In this document: positions 20,988 to 31,037 of the stretch, piece by piece | Layout: every line of letters begins with the position of its first letter | Position numbering within the stretch: position 1 is the stretch's first letter | Source: Streptomyces sp. WAC08241 | Lineage (GTDB): Bacteria > Actinomycetota > Actinomycetes > Streptomycetales > Streptomycetaceae | NCBI GenBank assembly: GCA_007858575.1 | Contig: CP042279.1 | Coordinates: forward strand, 6,665,001-6,729,000 | Reading direction: 5' to 3' | DNA: 64,000 nt | Program-made: the position numbers and the translations under genes | Notes under the pieces: generated by a model | What the model was told of the DNA's origin: nothing | What the model saw: the letters and a program-made list of their open reading frames with translations, nothing else | The model's database searches: none

Positions 20988-21763
20988 TCCGACTCCGGCG
21001 TGTCGCGCTGCCGCAAGAGACGGCGACGAGATTGGAGGAGTACACCGAGGAGATCGCGGGACAGGCCACGGAGGAGGCCAGGAAGGCCAAGGCCGATGCC
21101 CTCTGGTCCTCCCGGCGGGGCGTACGTCCCGCGCTCCTCGACGCCTTGACCGAGATGGCGCCCGGCCATGAACGCTGCATGTACTGCGGGGACAGCCAAG
21201 GCACGGACATCGACCACTTTGACCCGAAGAGCCGCACTCCGCTCCGGACCTTCGACTGGTTCAACCACCTGCTCGCCTGCTCGTACTGCAACAGCAATCA
21301 GAAACGGAGCCTGTTTCCGACCGATGGTGACGGCAGCCCGCTTCTGGTCGATCCGACCCTCCGGGACCCGCTCGACCATCTGCGTCTGGTGCTCCCCCTC
21401 GGCCGGTACAGGGCGAGGACGCCCCAGGGTCAGGCGTGCATCGACGTGTTCGGGTTGAACAGCCGGCCGGTCCTGGTGAAGGGGCGGGTGGACGCCTACG
21501 CGACGGCCCGGCACTCCTGGAGCTGTGGCGCATCGCCACGGACAAGGGGCAGCTCGACAAGGCCGGGGAGATCGTCCAGGTCTCCTGGAACCGTCCGCTC
21601 GTCGACGTGCTCGTCGCGATGTTCCACCAGTCCGAGCATCCGGCGGCCGGGGCGCTCTTCGCGGGTGAGGAGGACGTTCTGGCGCTCCTGCGCGATCCGG
21701 AACTCCGGAGGGCTTCCTGGGACGGTCGTGAAACCGTCCGCGACCCGGCGGAAATCCGCGTGA
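20984..21763 (+). CDS. HNH endonuclease, PtuB-like
   Basis: About 260 residues. The nuclease core reads RCMYCGDSQG, IDHFDPKS, WFNHLLACSYCNSNQK: two CxxC zinc knuckles around the His of the HNH fold, as in PtuB proteins. The translation start overlaps the ATPase stop, so the two are co-translated. One base is missing near 21513, after which the frame continues ALLELWRIATDKGQ and VAMFHQSEHPAAGALF. The end is uncertain: TGA at 21761-21763 is the most likely stop. No reverse transcriptase gene lies nearby, so a Septu-like pair fits better than a retron. Confidence 0.75.
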   Translation: MIRLRRVALPQETATRLEEYTEEIAGQATEEARKAKADALWSSRRGVRPALLDALTEMAPGHERCMYCGDSQGTDIDHFDPKSRTPLRTFDWFNHLLACSYCNSNQKRSLFPTDGDGSPLLVDPTLRDPLDHLRLVLPLGRYRARTPQGQACIDVFGLNSRPVLVKGRVDAYATARHSWSCGASPRTRGSSTRPGRSSRSPGTVRSSTCSSRCSTSPSIRRPGRSSRVRRTFWRSCAIRNSGGLPGTVVKPSATRRKSA

Positions 21764-21812
21764 TCCCCACACCCCCGCCCCCGCTGTCCGACCCCTTCGC
21801 TACGGTCGACCC

Positions 21813-24031
21813 ATGTCCAACGAGGGTCGCGGTCCGGCAGTGGTCGAAGGGGTCCTGGAGCGGATCACCTACGCCAACGAGGAGACGGGGTACACGGTCG
21901 CCCGGGTCGACACCGGGCGCGGTGCCGGTGACCTCCTCACGGTGGTCGGCGCTGCTCGGCGCCCAGCCGGGGAGTCGCTGCGGATGGAGGGCCGCTGGGG
22001 GTCCCACCCCAGTACGGCAAGCAGTTCACCGTCGAGAACTACACGACCGTCCTGCCCGCCACCATCCAGGGCATCCGCCGCTACCTCGGCTCCGGTCTGG
22101 TCAAGGGCATCGGCCCCGTCTTCGCCGATCGCATCACCCAGCACTTCGGGCTCGACACCCTCGACATCCTCGAGGACGCCCCGGGGCGGCTGATCGAGGT
22201 CCCGGGGCTGGGCCCCAAGCGGACCAGGAACATCACCGCCGCCTGGGAGGAGCAGAAGGCGATCAAGGAGGTGATGGTCTTCCTCCAGGAGGTCGGCGTC
22301 TCCACCTCCATCGCGGTGCGGATCTACAAGCAGTACGGGGACGCCTCGATCTCCGTCGTGAGGAACCAGCCCTACCGGCTCGCCTCCGACGTGTGGGGCA
22401 TCGGCTTCCTCACCGCCGACCGGATCGCGCAGTCCGTCGGCATCCCGCACGACAGCCCCGACCGGGTGAAGGCCGGCCTCCAGTACGCCCTGTCGCAGTC
22501 CAGCGACCAGGGGCACTGCTTCCTCCCCGAGGAGCGGCTGATCGCGGACTCGGTGAAGCTCCTCCAGGTCGACACCGGCCTCGTCATCGAGTGCCTGGGC
22601 GAGCTGGCCGAGGATCCCGAGGGGTCGTGCGGGAGACCGTGCCGGGGCCCGAGGGGACGCCCGTCACCGCCGTGTACCTCATCCCGTTCCACCGGGCCGA
22701 GCTCTCCCTCGCCGGGCAGCTCCGGCGGCTGCTGCGGGCCGAGGAGGACCGGATGCCGGCCTTCCGCGACGTGCCCTGGGACAAGGCCCTGGCCTGGCTC
22801 GCCACCCGCACCGGGGCCTCGCTCGCGCCCGAGCAGGAGGAGGCCGTGCGGCTCGCCCTGACCCGCAAGGTCGCGGTCCTCACCGGCGGCCCCGGCTGCG
22901 GCAGTCCTTCACGGTCCGCTCCATCGTGGAGCTGGCCCGCGCCAAGAAGGCCAAGGTGGTGCTCGCCGCCCCCACCGGCCGGGCCGCCAAGCGGCTCGCG
23001 GAGCTGACCGGCGCCGAGGCGTCCACCGTCCACCGGCTCCTGGAGCTCAAGCCCGGCGGGGACGCCGCCTACGACCGGGACCGGCCCCTGGACGCGGACC
23101 TGGTCGTCGTCGACGAGGCCTCCATGCTGGACCTGCTCCTGGCGAACAAGCTGGTGAAGGCGGTGGCCCCGGGCGCCCACCTGCTGCTCGTGGGGACGTG
23201 GACCAGCTCCCCTCGGTCGGCGCGGGCGAGGTCCTCGGCGACCTGCTCGCCCCGGGCAGCCCCGTGCCGGCGGTCCGGCTGACCCGGATCTTCCGGCAGG
23301 CCCAGCAGTCCGGCGTGGTCGTCAACGCGCACCGGATCAACGCCGGCACGCCCCCGCGCACCGAGGGCCTGCCGGACTTCTTCCTCTTCGCCGAGGAGGA
23401 GACCGAGGACGCGGCCCGGGTCGCCGTGGAGGTCGCGGCCCGCCGCATTCCGGCCAAGTTCGGCCTCGACCCGCGCCGGGACGTGCAGGTCCTGGCCCCG
23501 ATGCACCGGGGCCCGGCGGGCGCGGGCGCGCTCAACGGACTGCTCCAGCAGGCCATCACCCCGGCCCGCCCGGACCTCCCGGAGAAGCGGTTCGGCGGGC
23601 GCGTCTTCCGGGTGGGTGACAAAGTGACCCAGATCCGTAACAACTACGACAAGGGGGCCAACGGCGTCTTCAACGGCACCGTCGGCGTCGTCACCGCCCT
23701 GGACCCCGTCGAGCAGCGCCTGACCGTGCGGACGGACGAGGACGAGGAGGTGCCGTACGACTTCGACGAGCTGGACGAACTCGCCCACGCGTACGCGGTC
23801 ACCATTCACCGCTCGCAGGGGAGCGAGTATCCGGCGGTGGTGATTCCGGTCACCATGAGCGCCTGGATGATGCTCCAGCGGAACCTGCTCTACACGGCCG
23901 TCACCCGGGCCCGGAAGCTGGTCGTCCTGGTCGGTTCCCGCCGGGCCATCGCCCAGGCGGTCCGCACGGTCTCGGCGGGCCGCCGCTTTACCGCACTCGC
24001 CCACCGGCTCACAGGGCCCGCCCTCGTGTGA
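21813..24031 (+). CDS. recD2: RecD2-type ATP-dependent DNA helicase (SF1)
   Basis: About 740 residues. The N-terminal OB-like and helix-hairpin-helix region (GSGLVKGIGPVFADRI, EVPGLGPKRTRNI) is followed by the helicase core: GGPGCGKS (Walker A), APTGRAAKRL, VVDEASMLD, VGDVDQLPSVGAGE, TRIFRQAQQSG and the C-terminal YAVTIHRSQGSEYP with AVTRARK. The HhH N-terminus is the RecD2 form, found without RecBC. Single losses lie near 21952, 22005, 22620, 22907 (an A in AAG of the Walker lysine) and 23202. It starts 50 bases after the defence-like pair. The gene is a common Streptomyces chromosomal locus, so association with the pair may be incidental. Confidence 0.9.
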
Positions 24032-24083
24032 AAGATCACGGAGGGGTACCGGAACCGGGGCGAAGGGGCAGGATATGAAGGTT

Positions 24084-24102
24084 GGCGGCACTCAGTGCCG
24101 CC
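24084..24102. promoter_or_regulatory. Palindrome upstream of citrate synthase
   Basis: GGCGGCACTCAGTGCCGCC has two perfect 9-base arms around one base. It lies between recD2 and citA, 52 bases after the recD2 stop and ~108 bases before the citA start. It could be the recD2 terminator or an operator for citA; no run of T follows. Confidence 0.5.
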
Positions 24103-24209
24103 GATTGGCCCAATGGTCGACCCCGAGTGCACTCTCCTGAGCCAAATGGGGGATGGTAGAGACAGTCAGGGCACCTCGAAGAAGAGGCACTACGTCGGTG
24201 AGGGATGAC

Positions 24210-25498
24210 GTGAGCGACAACTCTGTAGTACTGCGGTACGCGGACGGTGAATACACCTACCCGGTGGTCGAGAGCACCGTCGGTGACAAGGGCTTCGACA
24301 TCGGGAAACTCCGAGCCCAGACCGGTCTGGTCACCCTGGACAGCGGATACGGCAACACCGCCGCCTACAAATCCGCGATCACCTACCTCGACGGTGAGCA
24401 GGGCATTCTGCGGTACCGCGGCTACCCCATCGAGCAGTTGGCGGAGCGCTCCACCTTCCTCGAGGTGGCGTACCTGCTGATCAACGGTGAGCTGCCCAAG
24501 GTCGACGAGCTCGCGACCTTCAAGAACGAGATCACGCAGCACACGCTGGTCCACGAGGACGTCAAGAACTTCTTCCGCGGCTTCCCGCGGGACGCCCACC
24601 CGATGGCGATGCTGTCCTCGGTGGTCTCCGCGCTGTCCACCTTCTACCAGGACAGCCACAACCCGTTCGACGAGGAGCAGCGGCACCTCTCGACGATCCG
24701 GCTGCTCGCCAAGCTGCCGACGATCGCGGCGTACGCGTACAAGAAGTCGATCGGCCACCCGTTCGTCTACCCGCGCAACGACCTCGGATACGTCGAGAAC
24801 TTCCTGCGCATGACCTTCTCGGTCCCGGCGCAGGAGTACGAGCTCGACCCGGTCGTCGTCTCGGCGCTCGACAAGCTGCTCATCCTGCACGCGGACCACG
24901 AGCAGAACTGCTCGACCTCCACCGTGCGCCTGGTCGGCTCCTCGCAGGCGAACATGTTCGCCTCGATCTCCGCCGGCATCTCGGCCCTGTGGGGCCCCTG
25001 CACGGCGGCGCCAACCAGTCGGTCCTGGAGATGCTGGAAGGCATCAAGGCCAACGGCGGCGACGTCGACTCCTTCATCCGCAAGGTGAAGAACAAGGAGG
25101 ACGGCGTCCGCCTGATGGGCTTCGGCCACCGGGTGTACAAGTCCTTCGACCCGCGCGCCAAGATCATCAAGGCGGCCGCGCACGACGTCCTCTCCGCGCT
25201 CGGCAAGTCCGACGAGCTCCTGGACATCGCGCTCAAGCTGGAGGAGCACGCGCTCTCGGACGACTACTTCGTCTCGCGCAACCTCTACCCGAACGTGGAC
25301 TTCTACACGGGTCTGATCTACCGCGCGATGGGCTTCCCGACCGAGATGTTCACCGTGCTCTTCGCGCTCGGCCGCCTTCCCGGCTGGATCGCCCAGTGGC
25401 ACGAGATGATCAAGGAGCCGGGTTCCCGCATCGGCCGCCCGCGCCAGATCTACACGGGCGAGGTCCTGCGCGACTTCGTCCCGGTCGAGGGCCGCTGA
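24210..25498 (+). CDS. citA: Citrate synthase, hexameric type II
   Basis: About 430 residues, closely matching the known Streptomyces CitA from MSDNSVVLRY onward. Catalytic regions are clear: HADHEQNCSTST, GPLHGGANQ, GFGHRVYKSFDPR and DFYTGLIYRAMG. It condenses acetyl-CoA with oxaloacetate at the entry of the TCA cycle. GTG 24210 is chosen because GAGGGA lies just upstream and the protein then begins as in relatives; an earlier GTG exists at 24198. One C is missing near 25005. The gene stands alone, with a terminator hairpin at 25521. Confidence 0.97.
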
Positions 25499-25520
25499 GC
25501 CGTTCCGGACTCCGGAAGAG

Positions 25521-25564
25521 AGCGCCCCGCCGCCGATCCCCCCACGGGTCGGCGAGCGGGCGCT
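25521..25564 (+). terminator. Intrinsic terminator-like hairpin after citA
   Basis: AGCGCCC at 25521-25527 pairs with GGGCGCT at 25558-25564, and the inner CGCCGA with TCGGCG. The hairpin begins 22 bases after the citA stop. Confidence 0.7.
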
Positions 25565-25888
25565 TCCCATATCCCCGGTGCGGATTCCCCCCACGGGATC
25601 CGGGCCGGGCGTTCGCCGGCGCCAGCCGGTGGCTGCGCGGATCGGGCGCGACAACGGGCGCGACGCGGTATGCCGGGGTACGCGTACGGGAGGGCCGCTC
25701 AAAGCTCCCCGGTGCACGTGCCCCGGCCAAACGCTTGCCTGGAACGTCCCCCAAGACATCCCATGAACGTCCCCCAAGACGTTCTCGGCATCGCCCACTT
25801 AGACTCACGAACAGCCCAGATGGTTACCCCACAATATCTGTGATCTAGGTCTCGGTGTGAAGGTCCTGTGCATCACGTGTAGGTGAAC
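25565..25888. other. Intergenic region with a 15-base direct repeat
   Basis: No gene is evident in these ~320 bases. AACGTCCCCCAAGAC occurs at 25743-25757 and again at 25766-25780; the second copy runs on to form AACGTC...GACGTT, an inverted repeat. An AT-richer stretch with TTACCCCACAATATCTGTG follows at 25820-25850. Similar C-rich units at 26030-26090 (GAGACCCGGGCGGC variants) lie inside the copA-like remnant. Confidence 0.5.
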
Positions 25889-26140
25889 TCACGTGAACCG
25901 CCGGAGTCGCGGGCCGCGGGACGCGACGAACACGGACGAAAGGGCCGTCGCGAGCCCGGCGATCATCGGATGGAGCGGTCCGGCCGCCGCGAGCGGCAGC
26001 GCGGTCGCGTTGTGGCCGAAGGCCCGGCCGACGAGACCCGGGCGGCGAGACCCGGCCGACGAGACCCGGGGCGAGATCCGGGTGGCGAGGGCGGCGCGTG
26101 TCGTGCCACCGGCTGCCGGCTCGGTGATCGTGGACGCCAC
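25889..26140 (-). pseudogene. Remnant of a CopA-type copper P1B-ATPase, C-terminus only
   Basis: On the minus strand the last ~48 residues read RAFGHNATALPLAAAG, LHPMIAGLATALSSVFV, ASRGPRLRRFT and stop. This is the final helix pair and SLRLRRF tail of CopA/CtpV copper ATPases, where relatives read like NVAALPLAAAGLLNPM and SSVFVVSNSLRLRRF. Nothing upstream matches the metal-binding, phosphorylation (DKTGT) or ATP-binding domains: only a ~35-residue low-complexity stretch with a GAGACCC repeat separates it from copZ. Even the remnant has unusual substitutions (GPLHP, SRGPR). I infer that a copZ-copA operon lost nearly all of copA by deletion. Confidence concerns the remnant identity, not the mechanism. 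Confidence 0.65.
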
Positions 26141-26246
26141 CAGGGGTGACCCACGGAAGCGGGGCCGTACCCGGTGACGGTACGACCCCGCGAAGCGCCG
26201 GCGGCCCGGTGGTCGGACCCGTGGTCCGGCCGCCCGCGTCCGGCGG

Positions 26247-26471
26247 TCAGACCAGCTCGTAACCGGCCTCGTCCACGGCGGCGCGCACGGCCTCGCGGTC
26301 GAGCGGGGCCCCGGAGACGACGGTGACCTCGCCGGTCTTGGCGACGGCCGTGACGGAGGTGACGCCGGGGAGCGCGGAGATCTCGCCGGAGACGGCGCCC
26401 TCGCAGTGCCCGCAGGTCATGCCCTTGACCTGGTAGACGGTGGTGAGTTCGGTCTGCGTCTCTGCGGCCAT
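26247..26471 (-). CDS. copZ: CopZ-type copper chaperone
   Basis: A 74-residue heavy-metal-associated domain: YQVKGMTCGHCEGAVSGEI carries the MxCxxC copper-binding motif, then the usual DEAGYELV end. It delivers Cu(I) to a CopA ATPase in the cytoplasm. A CsoR-like operator lies 45 bases upstream of the start. The downstream position, normally copA, holds only a remnant, so its partner must lie elsewhere or be lost. Confidence 0.93.
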   Translation of the reverse strand: MAAETQTELTTVYQVKGMTCGHCEGAVSGEISALPGVTSVTAVAKTGEVTVVSGAPLDREAVRAAVDEAGYELV

Positions 26472-26515
26472 GGCGTTCTCCTCGTGGGTTGTGAAGCCTT
26501 ACGGAGATCGATCCT

Positions 26516-26531
26516 ATACCCCTAGGGGTAT
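26516..26531. promoter_or_regulatory. CsoR-like copper operator
   Basis: ATACCCCTAGGGGTAT is a perfect 16-bp palindrome of the TACCCC/GGGGTA kind bound by actinobacterial CsoR repressors. It lies between copZ (minus) and the antiporter gene (plus), 45 bases from copZ, so it most likely makes copZ copper-inducible. Confidence 0.8.
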
Positions 26532-26599
26532 GAATTCCAGTCCCGTCCGCGCCGCGCCGGATGAGGGATCCGGGCCGGAGTCCATGGTAGATACCCGAC

Positions 26600-27813
26600 A
26601 TGTCACCTTCGGGGAACTCCCTGATCCTCATCATGACGATCGCCGTCCTGGCGCCCCTGCTCGCCTATGCCGTGGGCCGCAGGCTCCCGGTCCCGCTCGT
26701 CGTCTTCGAGATCCTGCTCGGCGTCCTCGTCGGCCCCGACGTCCTCGACTGGGCCCGCACGGACGCCCTGGTCGACGGCCTCTCCCAGCTCGGCCTCACC
26801 ATGCTGATCTTCCTCGCGGGGTACGAGATCGAGTTCGGCGAGGTCCGCGGCGACACCCTCCGGCGCGCCGTGTGGGCCTGGGTCGCCGCCTCGCCCTGGG
26901 CCTCGGCGTCGGGGTCCTGCTCGGCGGCGGCTACGCCAAGGGGTCTTCATCGGGGTGGCCCTGACGAGCACGGCCCTCGGCACGGTCCTGCCGGTGCTGC
27001 GGGACGCGGGCGACCTGCACGGGCGGTTCGGCTCGGTCGTCATGGCCTTCGGCTCGGTCGGCGAGTTCGGGCCGGTCATCGCCATGGCCCTGCTGCTCAG
27101 CGGGCGGGGCGCGGGCGAGTCCACGGTGCTCCTCGCGGTCTTCGCGGCGCTCACGGCCCTGGCCGTCCTCTGGGCGCTGCGCCCGCGCCCGCCGTGGTTC
27201 TCCCGGGTCGTCGCCAGGACCCTGGACACCAGCGGCCAGTTCGCGGTCCGGTTCGTCTTCCTGCTGCTCGCCCTGATGCTGGGGGCCTCGCAGGCGCTCG
27301 GGCTCGACGTGCTGCTCGGCGCCTTCGCGGCCGGACTGATCACCCGGCTCGTACTGGCCGGGGCCGCGCCCGAGTCCGGCCCGCGGATCCTGGAGAAGGT
27401 CGAGGGCGTCGGGTTCGGCTTCCTCGTCCCGGTCTTCTTCGTCGTCACCGGGATCGAGTTCGACCTGTCCGCGCTCCTCGACGGCGGCCGGAACCTGCTC
27501 CTGCTGCCCGTCTTCCTGCTGCTCTTCCTGGTCGTGCGCGGCGGGCCCGTGTGGCTCTCGCCCCGCGCGACCTCGGCCGCGCGGACCGGCGGGGCTCGTG
27601 CTCTACGGCTCCACCGCGCTGCCGCTCGTCGTCGCGATCACCGCCATCGGCGTGGAGGACGGCGAGCTGACGGCGGGCGAGTCGGCGGCGCTCGTCGGGG
27701 CCGGCATGGTCTCGGTGCTCGTCTTCCCGCTGCTCGCGACGAAGCTGCGGGGACGGGGCGGGCCGGGGAAGGCGCCGTCCGCCGACCCGGTCAGCGGCTC
27801 GGAGACGTGGTGA
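26600..27813 (+). CDS. Cation/proton antiporter, CPA2 (Kef/NhaA2-like) membrane protein
   Basis: About 405 residues with around twelve hydrophobic helices: LILIMTIAVLAPLLAYAVG, VPLVVFEILLGVLVGPDVL, LTMLIFLAGYEIEF, GFLVPVFFVVTGIEFDL and LPLVVAITAIGVEDGEL. The FLAGYEIE and FFVVTGIEFDL segments are characteristic of the CPA2 family. There is no cytoplasmic RCK domain. One or two bases are missing near 26892, 26945 and 27558. The gene starts 68 bases past the CsoR-like site, so copper control cannot be ruled out. It converges on the TetR gene, overlapping its end by ~20 bases. Confidence 0.85.
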
Positions 27814-28475
27814 CCGGGCCCTTCGCCGCCTTTCCCGGTCCCTCCGCCGACTGCTCGACCAGCGGGGAGAGGTAGCGCAGGAGGAGGGTCTTCAGCTCGG
27901 CGACCGTGGCGTCCCGCTCGGGGCCCTCGGGCGCGGCGAGGACGAGGCCAGGCCCCCTTGAAGGCGGCGAAGCTCATCCCGGCGGTCCGGCTCCGGTCGG
28001 CGGCGGACAACGCGGGCGCGTAGTGGGCGATGACCTCCTCCACCCGGGTGAGCAGGGTCGCGTGGAGCTCGTCGTGCTCCTCGGCGATCCGGCCGGGGAC
28101 GTCGGAGCCGTGCATCAGGGCGAGGAAGGCCGGGTTGGCGCAGTTGAACTCGATCAGCGGGTCCACGACGGCGTCGAGCAGCCCGGGCAGCGGCAGGGCG
28201 AGGTTCTCCGCCGTGAACGCCTGGCCGTGCGCCTCCCGCATGTCGTGCAGGAGGCGCTCGCCCAGCTCGATCGCGATGGCCTCCTTGTTCGGGAAGTACT
28301 GGTAGAGCGTGCCGGGCGAGACGTGCGCCTCGCGGGCGATCGCGTTGGTGCTGGTCGCCGTGTAGCCGTTCGCGCAGAAGACGTTCGCGGCGGCCTGGAG
28401 CAACTGCGCGATGCGGCGCTCGCCCCGCGCCTGACGGCGGCGCGGCTTCGGTTCTTCGGACGTGTCCTCGGACAT
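27791..28475 (-). CDS. TetR family repressor of the MMPL exporter
   Basis: About 228 residues. The HTH is ANVFCANGYTATSTNAIAREAHVSPGTLYQYFPNK, followed by a long helical ligand domain. One base is missing near 27953, after which the frame ends VTTSPSR. It is divergent from the MMPL gene, and two copies of an inverted repeat (AAACGCGAG-N6-CTCG) lie between them, one near each promoter, so it probably represses both genes until an exported compound binds. Confidence 0.9.
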
Positions 28476-28507
28476 GACTGTCCCCAGCTCTTCTCGACCC
28501 GTTTGAC

Positions 28508-28560
28508 AAACGCGAGAGGTCGCTCGCATTCTTGGAAAACGCGAGTGATCGCTCGTGTTT
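28508..28560. promoter_or_regulatory. Twin TetR operators
   Basis: Two inverted repeats with identical left halves AAACGCGAG and right halves CTCGCATTC (28508-28531) and CTCGTGTTT (28537-28560), each with a 6-base spacer, centred 29 bases apart. A TTGACA hexamer (28503-28508) touches the first. They sit in the divergent promoter region. Confidence 0.8.
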
Positions 28561-28639
28561 GCCAGTCTATGGCAATGGGTGACCCGTGCGTCCTGCCGGG
28601 AAGCGTGTGCGCACGGGTCAGGTGAAGGGACACCGCGTC

Positions 28640-31032
28640 ATGGCCGAAGTCAAGAAAACAGCACCCGGCGCGGCCGGCGGCGGGGAGAAGCCGCAGGCGG
28701 GGACGGGACGGGGACGGCCGCGCGGCCGGTGCCGGCGCGCGGACCGACGAGGGTCGGCTTCCCGGCCCGGGGCCGGACGCGGCGGGGCGCCGGATGCCGG
28801 GGCCCGGGTCGGGGCTGGACGCGGTTCGTGACCGTGCGGCCCCGGCTCACCCTGCTCGTCGCCCTCGTGCTCACCGCCCTCGCCGTCCTGGCCGGCGGCG
28901 GGGTCGCGGACCGCATGGGCAGCGGCGGCTGGGAGGACCCGGCCGCCGAGTCCACGTACGCCTCCGAGGCCCTGGAGCGGCACTTCCCGGGCTCCCGGCC
29001 GAACCTGCTCCTCCTCGTCGACTCCGGCACCGCCGGGACCGACGCCCCGGCCGTCGCCGCCGAGGCCCGCCGCCTCGCCGAGCGGCTCGACGCCGAACCG
29101 GGCGTCGAGGGCGTCGGCTCCTACTGGTCCACCGGCTCGCCCGCCCTCCGCTCCGAGGACGGCCGCAAGGCCGTGATCGCCGCCCGGATCACCGGCGAGG
29201 AGAAGGAGGCCGCGGCCGTCCTCGACCGGATCGCCCCCGCCTACCGGGGCGCCCACGGCCCCGTGGAGGTCTCGCTCGGCGGCGAGCTCGCCGTCCGCCA
29301 CGAGATGCAGACGCTCATCGAGGAGGACCTGCTGCGGGCCGAGCTCATCGCCCTGCCCCTCACCCTCGTCCTGCTCGTCATGGTCTTCGGCAGCGCCGTC
29401 GCCGCCCTGCTGCCCCTCGGCGTCGGCATCGTCGCCATCCTCGGCACCAACGCGATCCTGCGCGGCCTCACCGAGTTCACCGACGTCTCCGTCTTCGCGC
29501 AGAACCTGACCACCGCGCTCGGCCTCGGACTCGCCATCGACTACGCCCTGTTCGTCGTCCGCCGCTACCGCGAGGAGCTCGCCGCCGGCGCCGACGCGCA
29601 CACCGCCGTCCGCACCACCCTGCGCACCGCCGGACGGACCGTGCTCTTCTCCGCCCTGACCGTCGCCGTCTCGCTCGCCGCGATGCTGGTCTTCCCGCAG
29701 TACTTCCTGCGCTCCTTCGCGTACGCCGGGATCGCGGTCGTCCTGCTCGCCGCCACCGCCGCCCTCACCCTGCTCCCGGCGGCCCTCGTGCTGCTCGGCC
29801 ACCGGGTCAACGCCCTCGACCTGCGGCGCCTGGTCCGGCGCGGCCGGGAGCCCCGGAAGGACGCCTCCGGCGCGGGCTGGGCGCGCGCCGCCGGCCTGGT
29901 GATGCGCAGGGCGCCCGTCTTCGCCGTCCTCACCACCGCCGGACTCGTCCTCCTCGGACTGCCCTTCCTCGGCGTGGAGTTCGGTACGGCGGACGACCGC
30001 CAGCTCCCCGTCACCGCCTCCTCCCGGGTCGTCCAGGACGAGCTGCGGGACGGCTTCCCCGGTGACCCCGGCGGCGGGATCACCGTCCTCGCCGAGGACC
30101 GGCCACCCCGGGCAGTACGCGGCCTACCGCGAGCGGATCGCGGCCTCGACGGCGTCGGCCGGGCCGACGGACCGGTCACCGCGGGCGGCGGCGCCCCCGC
30201 CTACTTCACCGTCGTGCCCGACGGCGAGACCGTCGGCGCCGGGGCCCAGCGGGTCGTCGCCGAACTGCGCGCCGCCGAGGCCCCCTTCGACACCTCCGTC
30301 ACCGGACCGGCCGCCGTCCTGGTCGACTCCAAGGACGCCATAGGCGAGCGGCTGCCCTGGGCGGCGGGGATCATCGCCCTCGTCACCCTGCTCCTGGTCT
30401 TCCTGCTCACCGGCAGCGTCCTCATCCCGGTCCAGGCCGTCGTCCTCAACGCCCTGAGCCTCACGGCCATGTTCGGCGCCGTCGTGTGGGTCTTCCAGGA
30501 GGGCCACCTCTCCGGCCTCCTCGGCTTCACCCCCACCGGCGACATCGAGACCACCCTGCCCGTGCTCATGTTCTGCGTGGCCTTCGGACTCTCCATGGAC
30601 TACGGGGTGTTCCTGCTCTCCCGGATCAAGGAGGAGTACGACGCCACCGGCGACCACGAGCACTCCGTCCGCTTCGGCCTGAGCCGCACCGGCGGCCTGA
30701 TCACCGCCGCCGCCGTCATCCTCGCCGTCGTCATGGTCGCCATCGGCACCGCCCGCGTCACCAACACCAAGATGCTCGGCCTCGGAGTCGCCCTCGCCGT
30801 CCTCATGGACGCGATGGTGGTCCGCAGCCTCCTCGTCCCCTCCGTGATGAAGCTGACCGGCCGCCTCACCTGGTGGGCCCCGGGACCGCTGCGCCGCTTC
30901 CACGACCGCTTCGGCGTCAGCGAGTCGGACGCGCGCAACCGCGCATCCCTTTCGGGCGTCGAAGAAGTGTCCGAGAAGCGGCGAGAGGTGACCTCTCCGT
31001 TCTTAACGGGAACAAGGCGGATGATTTCGTGA
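28640..31032 (+). CDS. MMPL/RND family exporter
   Basis: About 800 residues. A hydrophilic Gly/Arg-rich tail leads into helix 1 (LTLLVALVLTALAVLAGG), a large extracytoplasmic loop (GDELAV-type sequence replaced by GGELAVRHEM), helices with GLAIDYALFVVRRYREE, a second loop and the second helix bundle with FGLSMDYGVFLLSRIKEEYD. The paired Asp-Tyr residues are the proton-relay sites of MmpL-type transporters. ATG 28640 is chosen; one or more bases are missing in the tail (before 28820) and near 30104-30150. A rare TTA leucine codon occurs at 31003-31005 if the last ~30 residues are truly coding. Exported substrate (lipid or drug) unknown. Confidence 0.88.
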
Positions 31033-31037
31033 CACAC

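Noticed and set aside
21813..24031. recD2 as a third component of the Septu-like system
   Set aside because: RecD2 is a common streptomycete chromosomal gene next to citA-type loci and has its own start 50 bases away; no specific link is visible.
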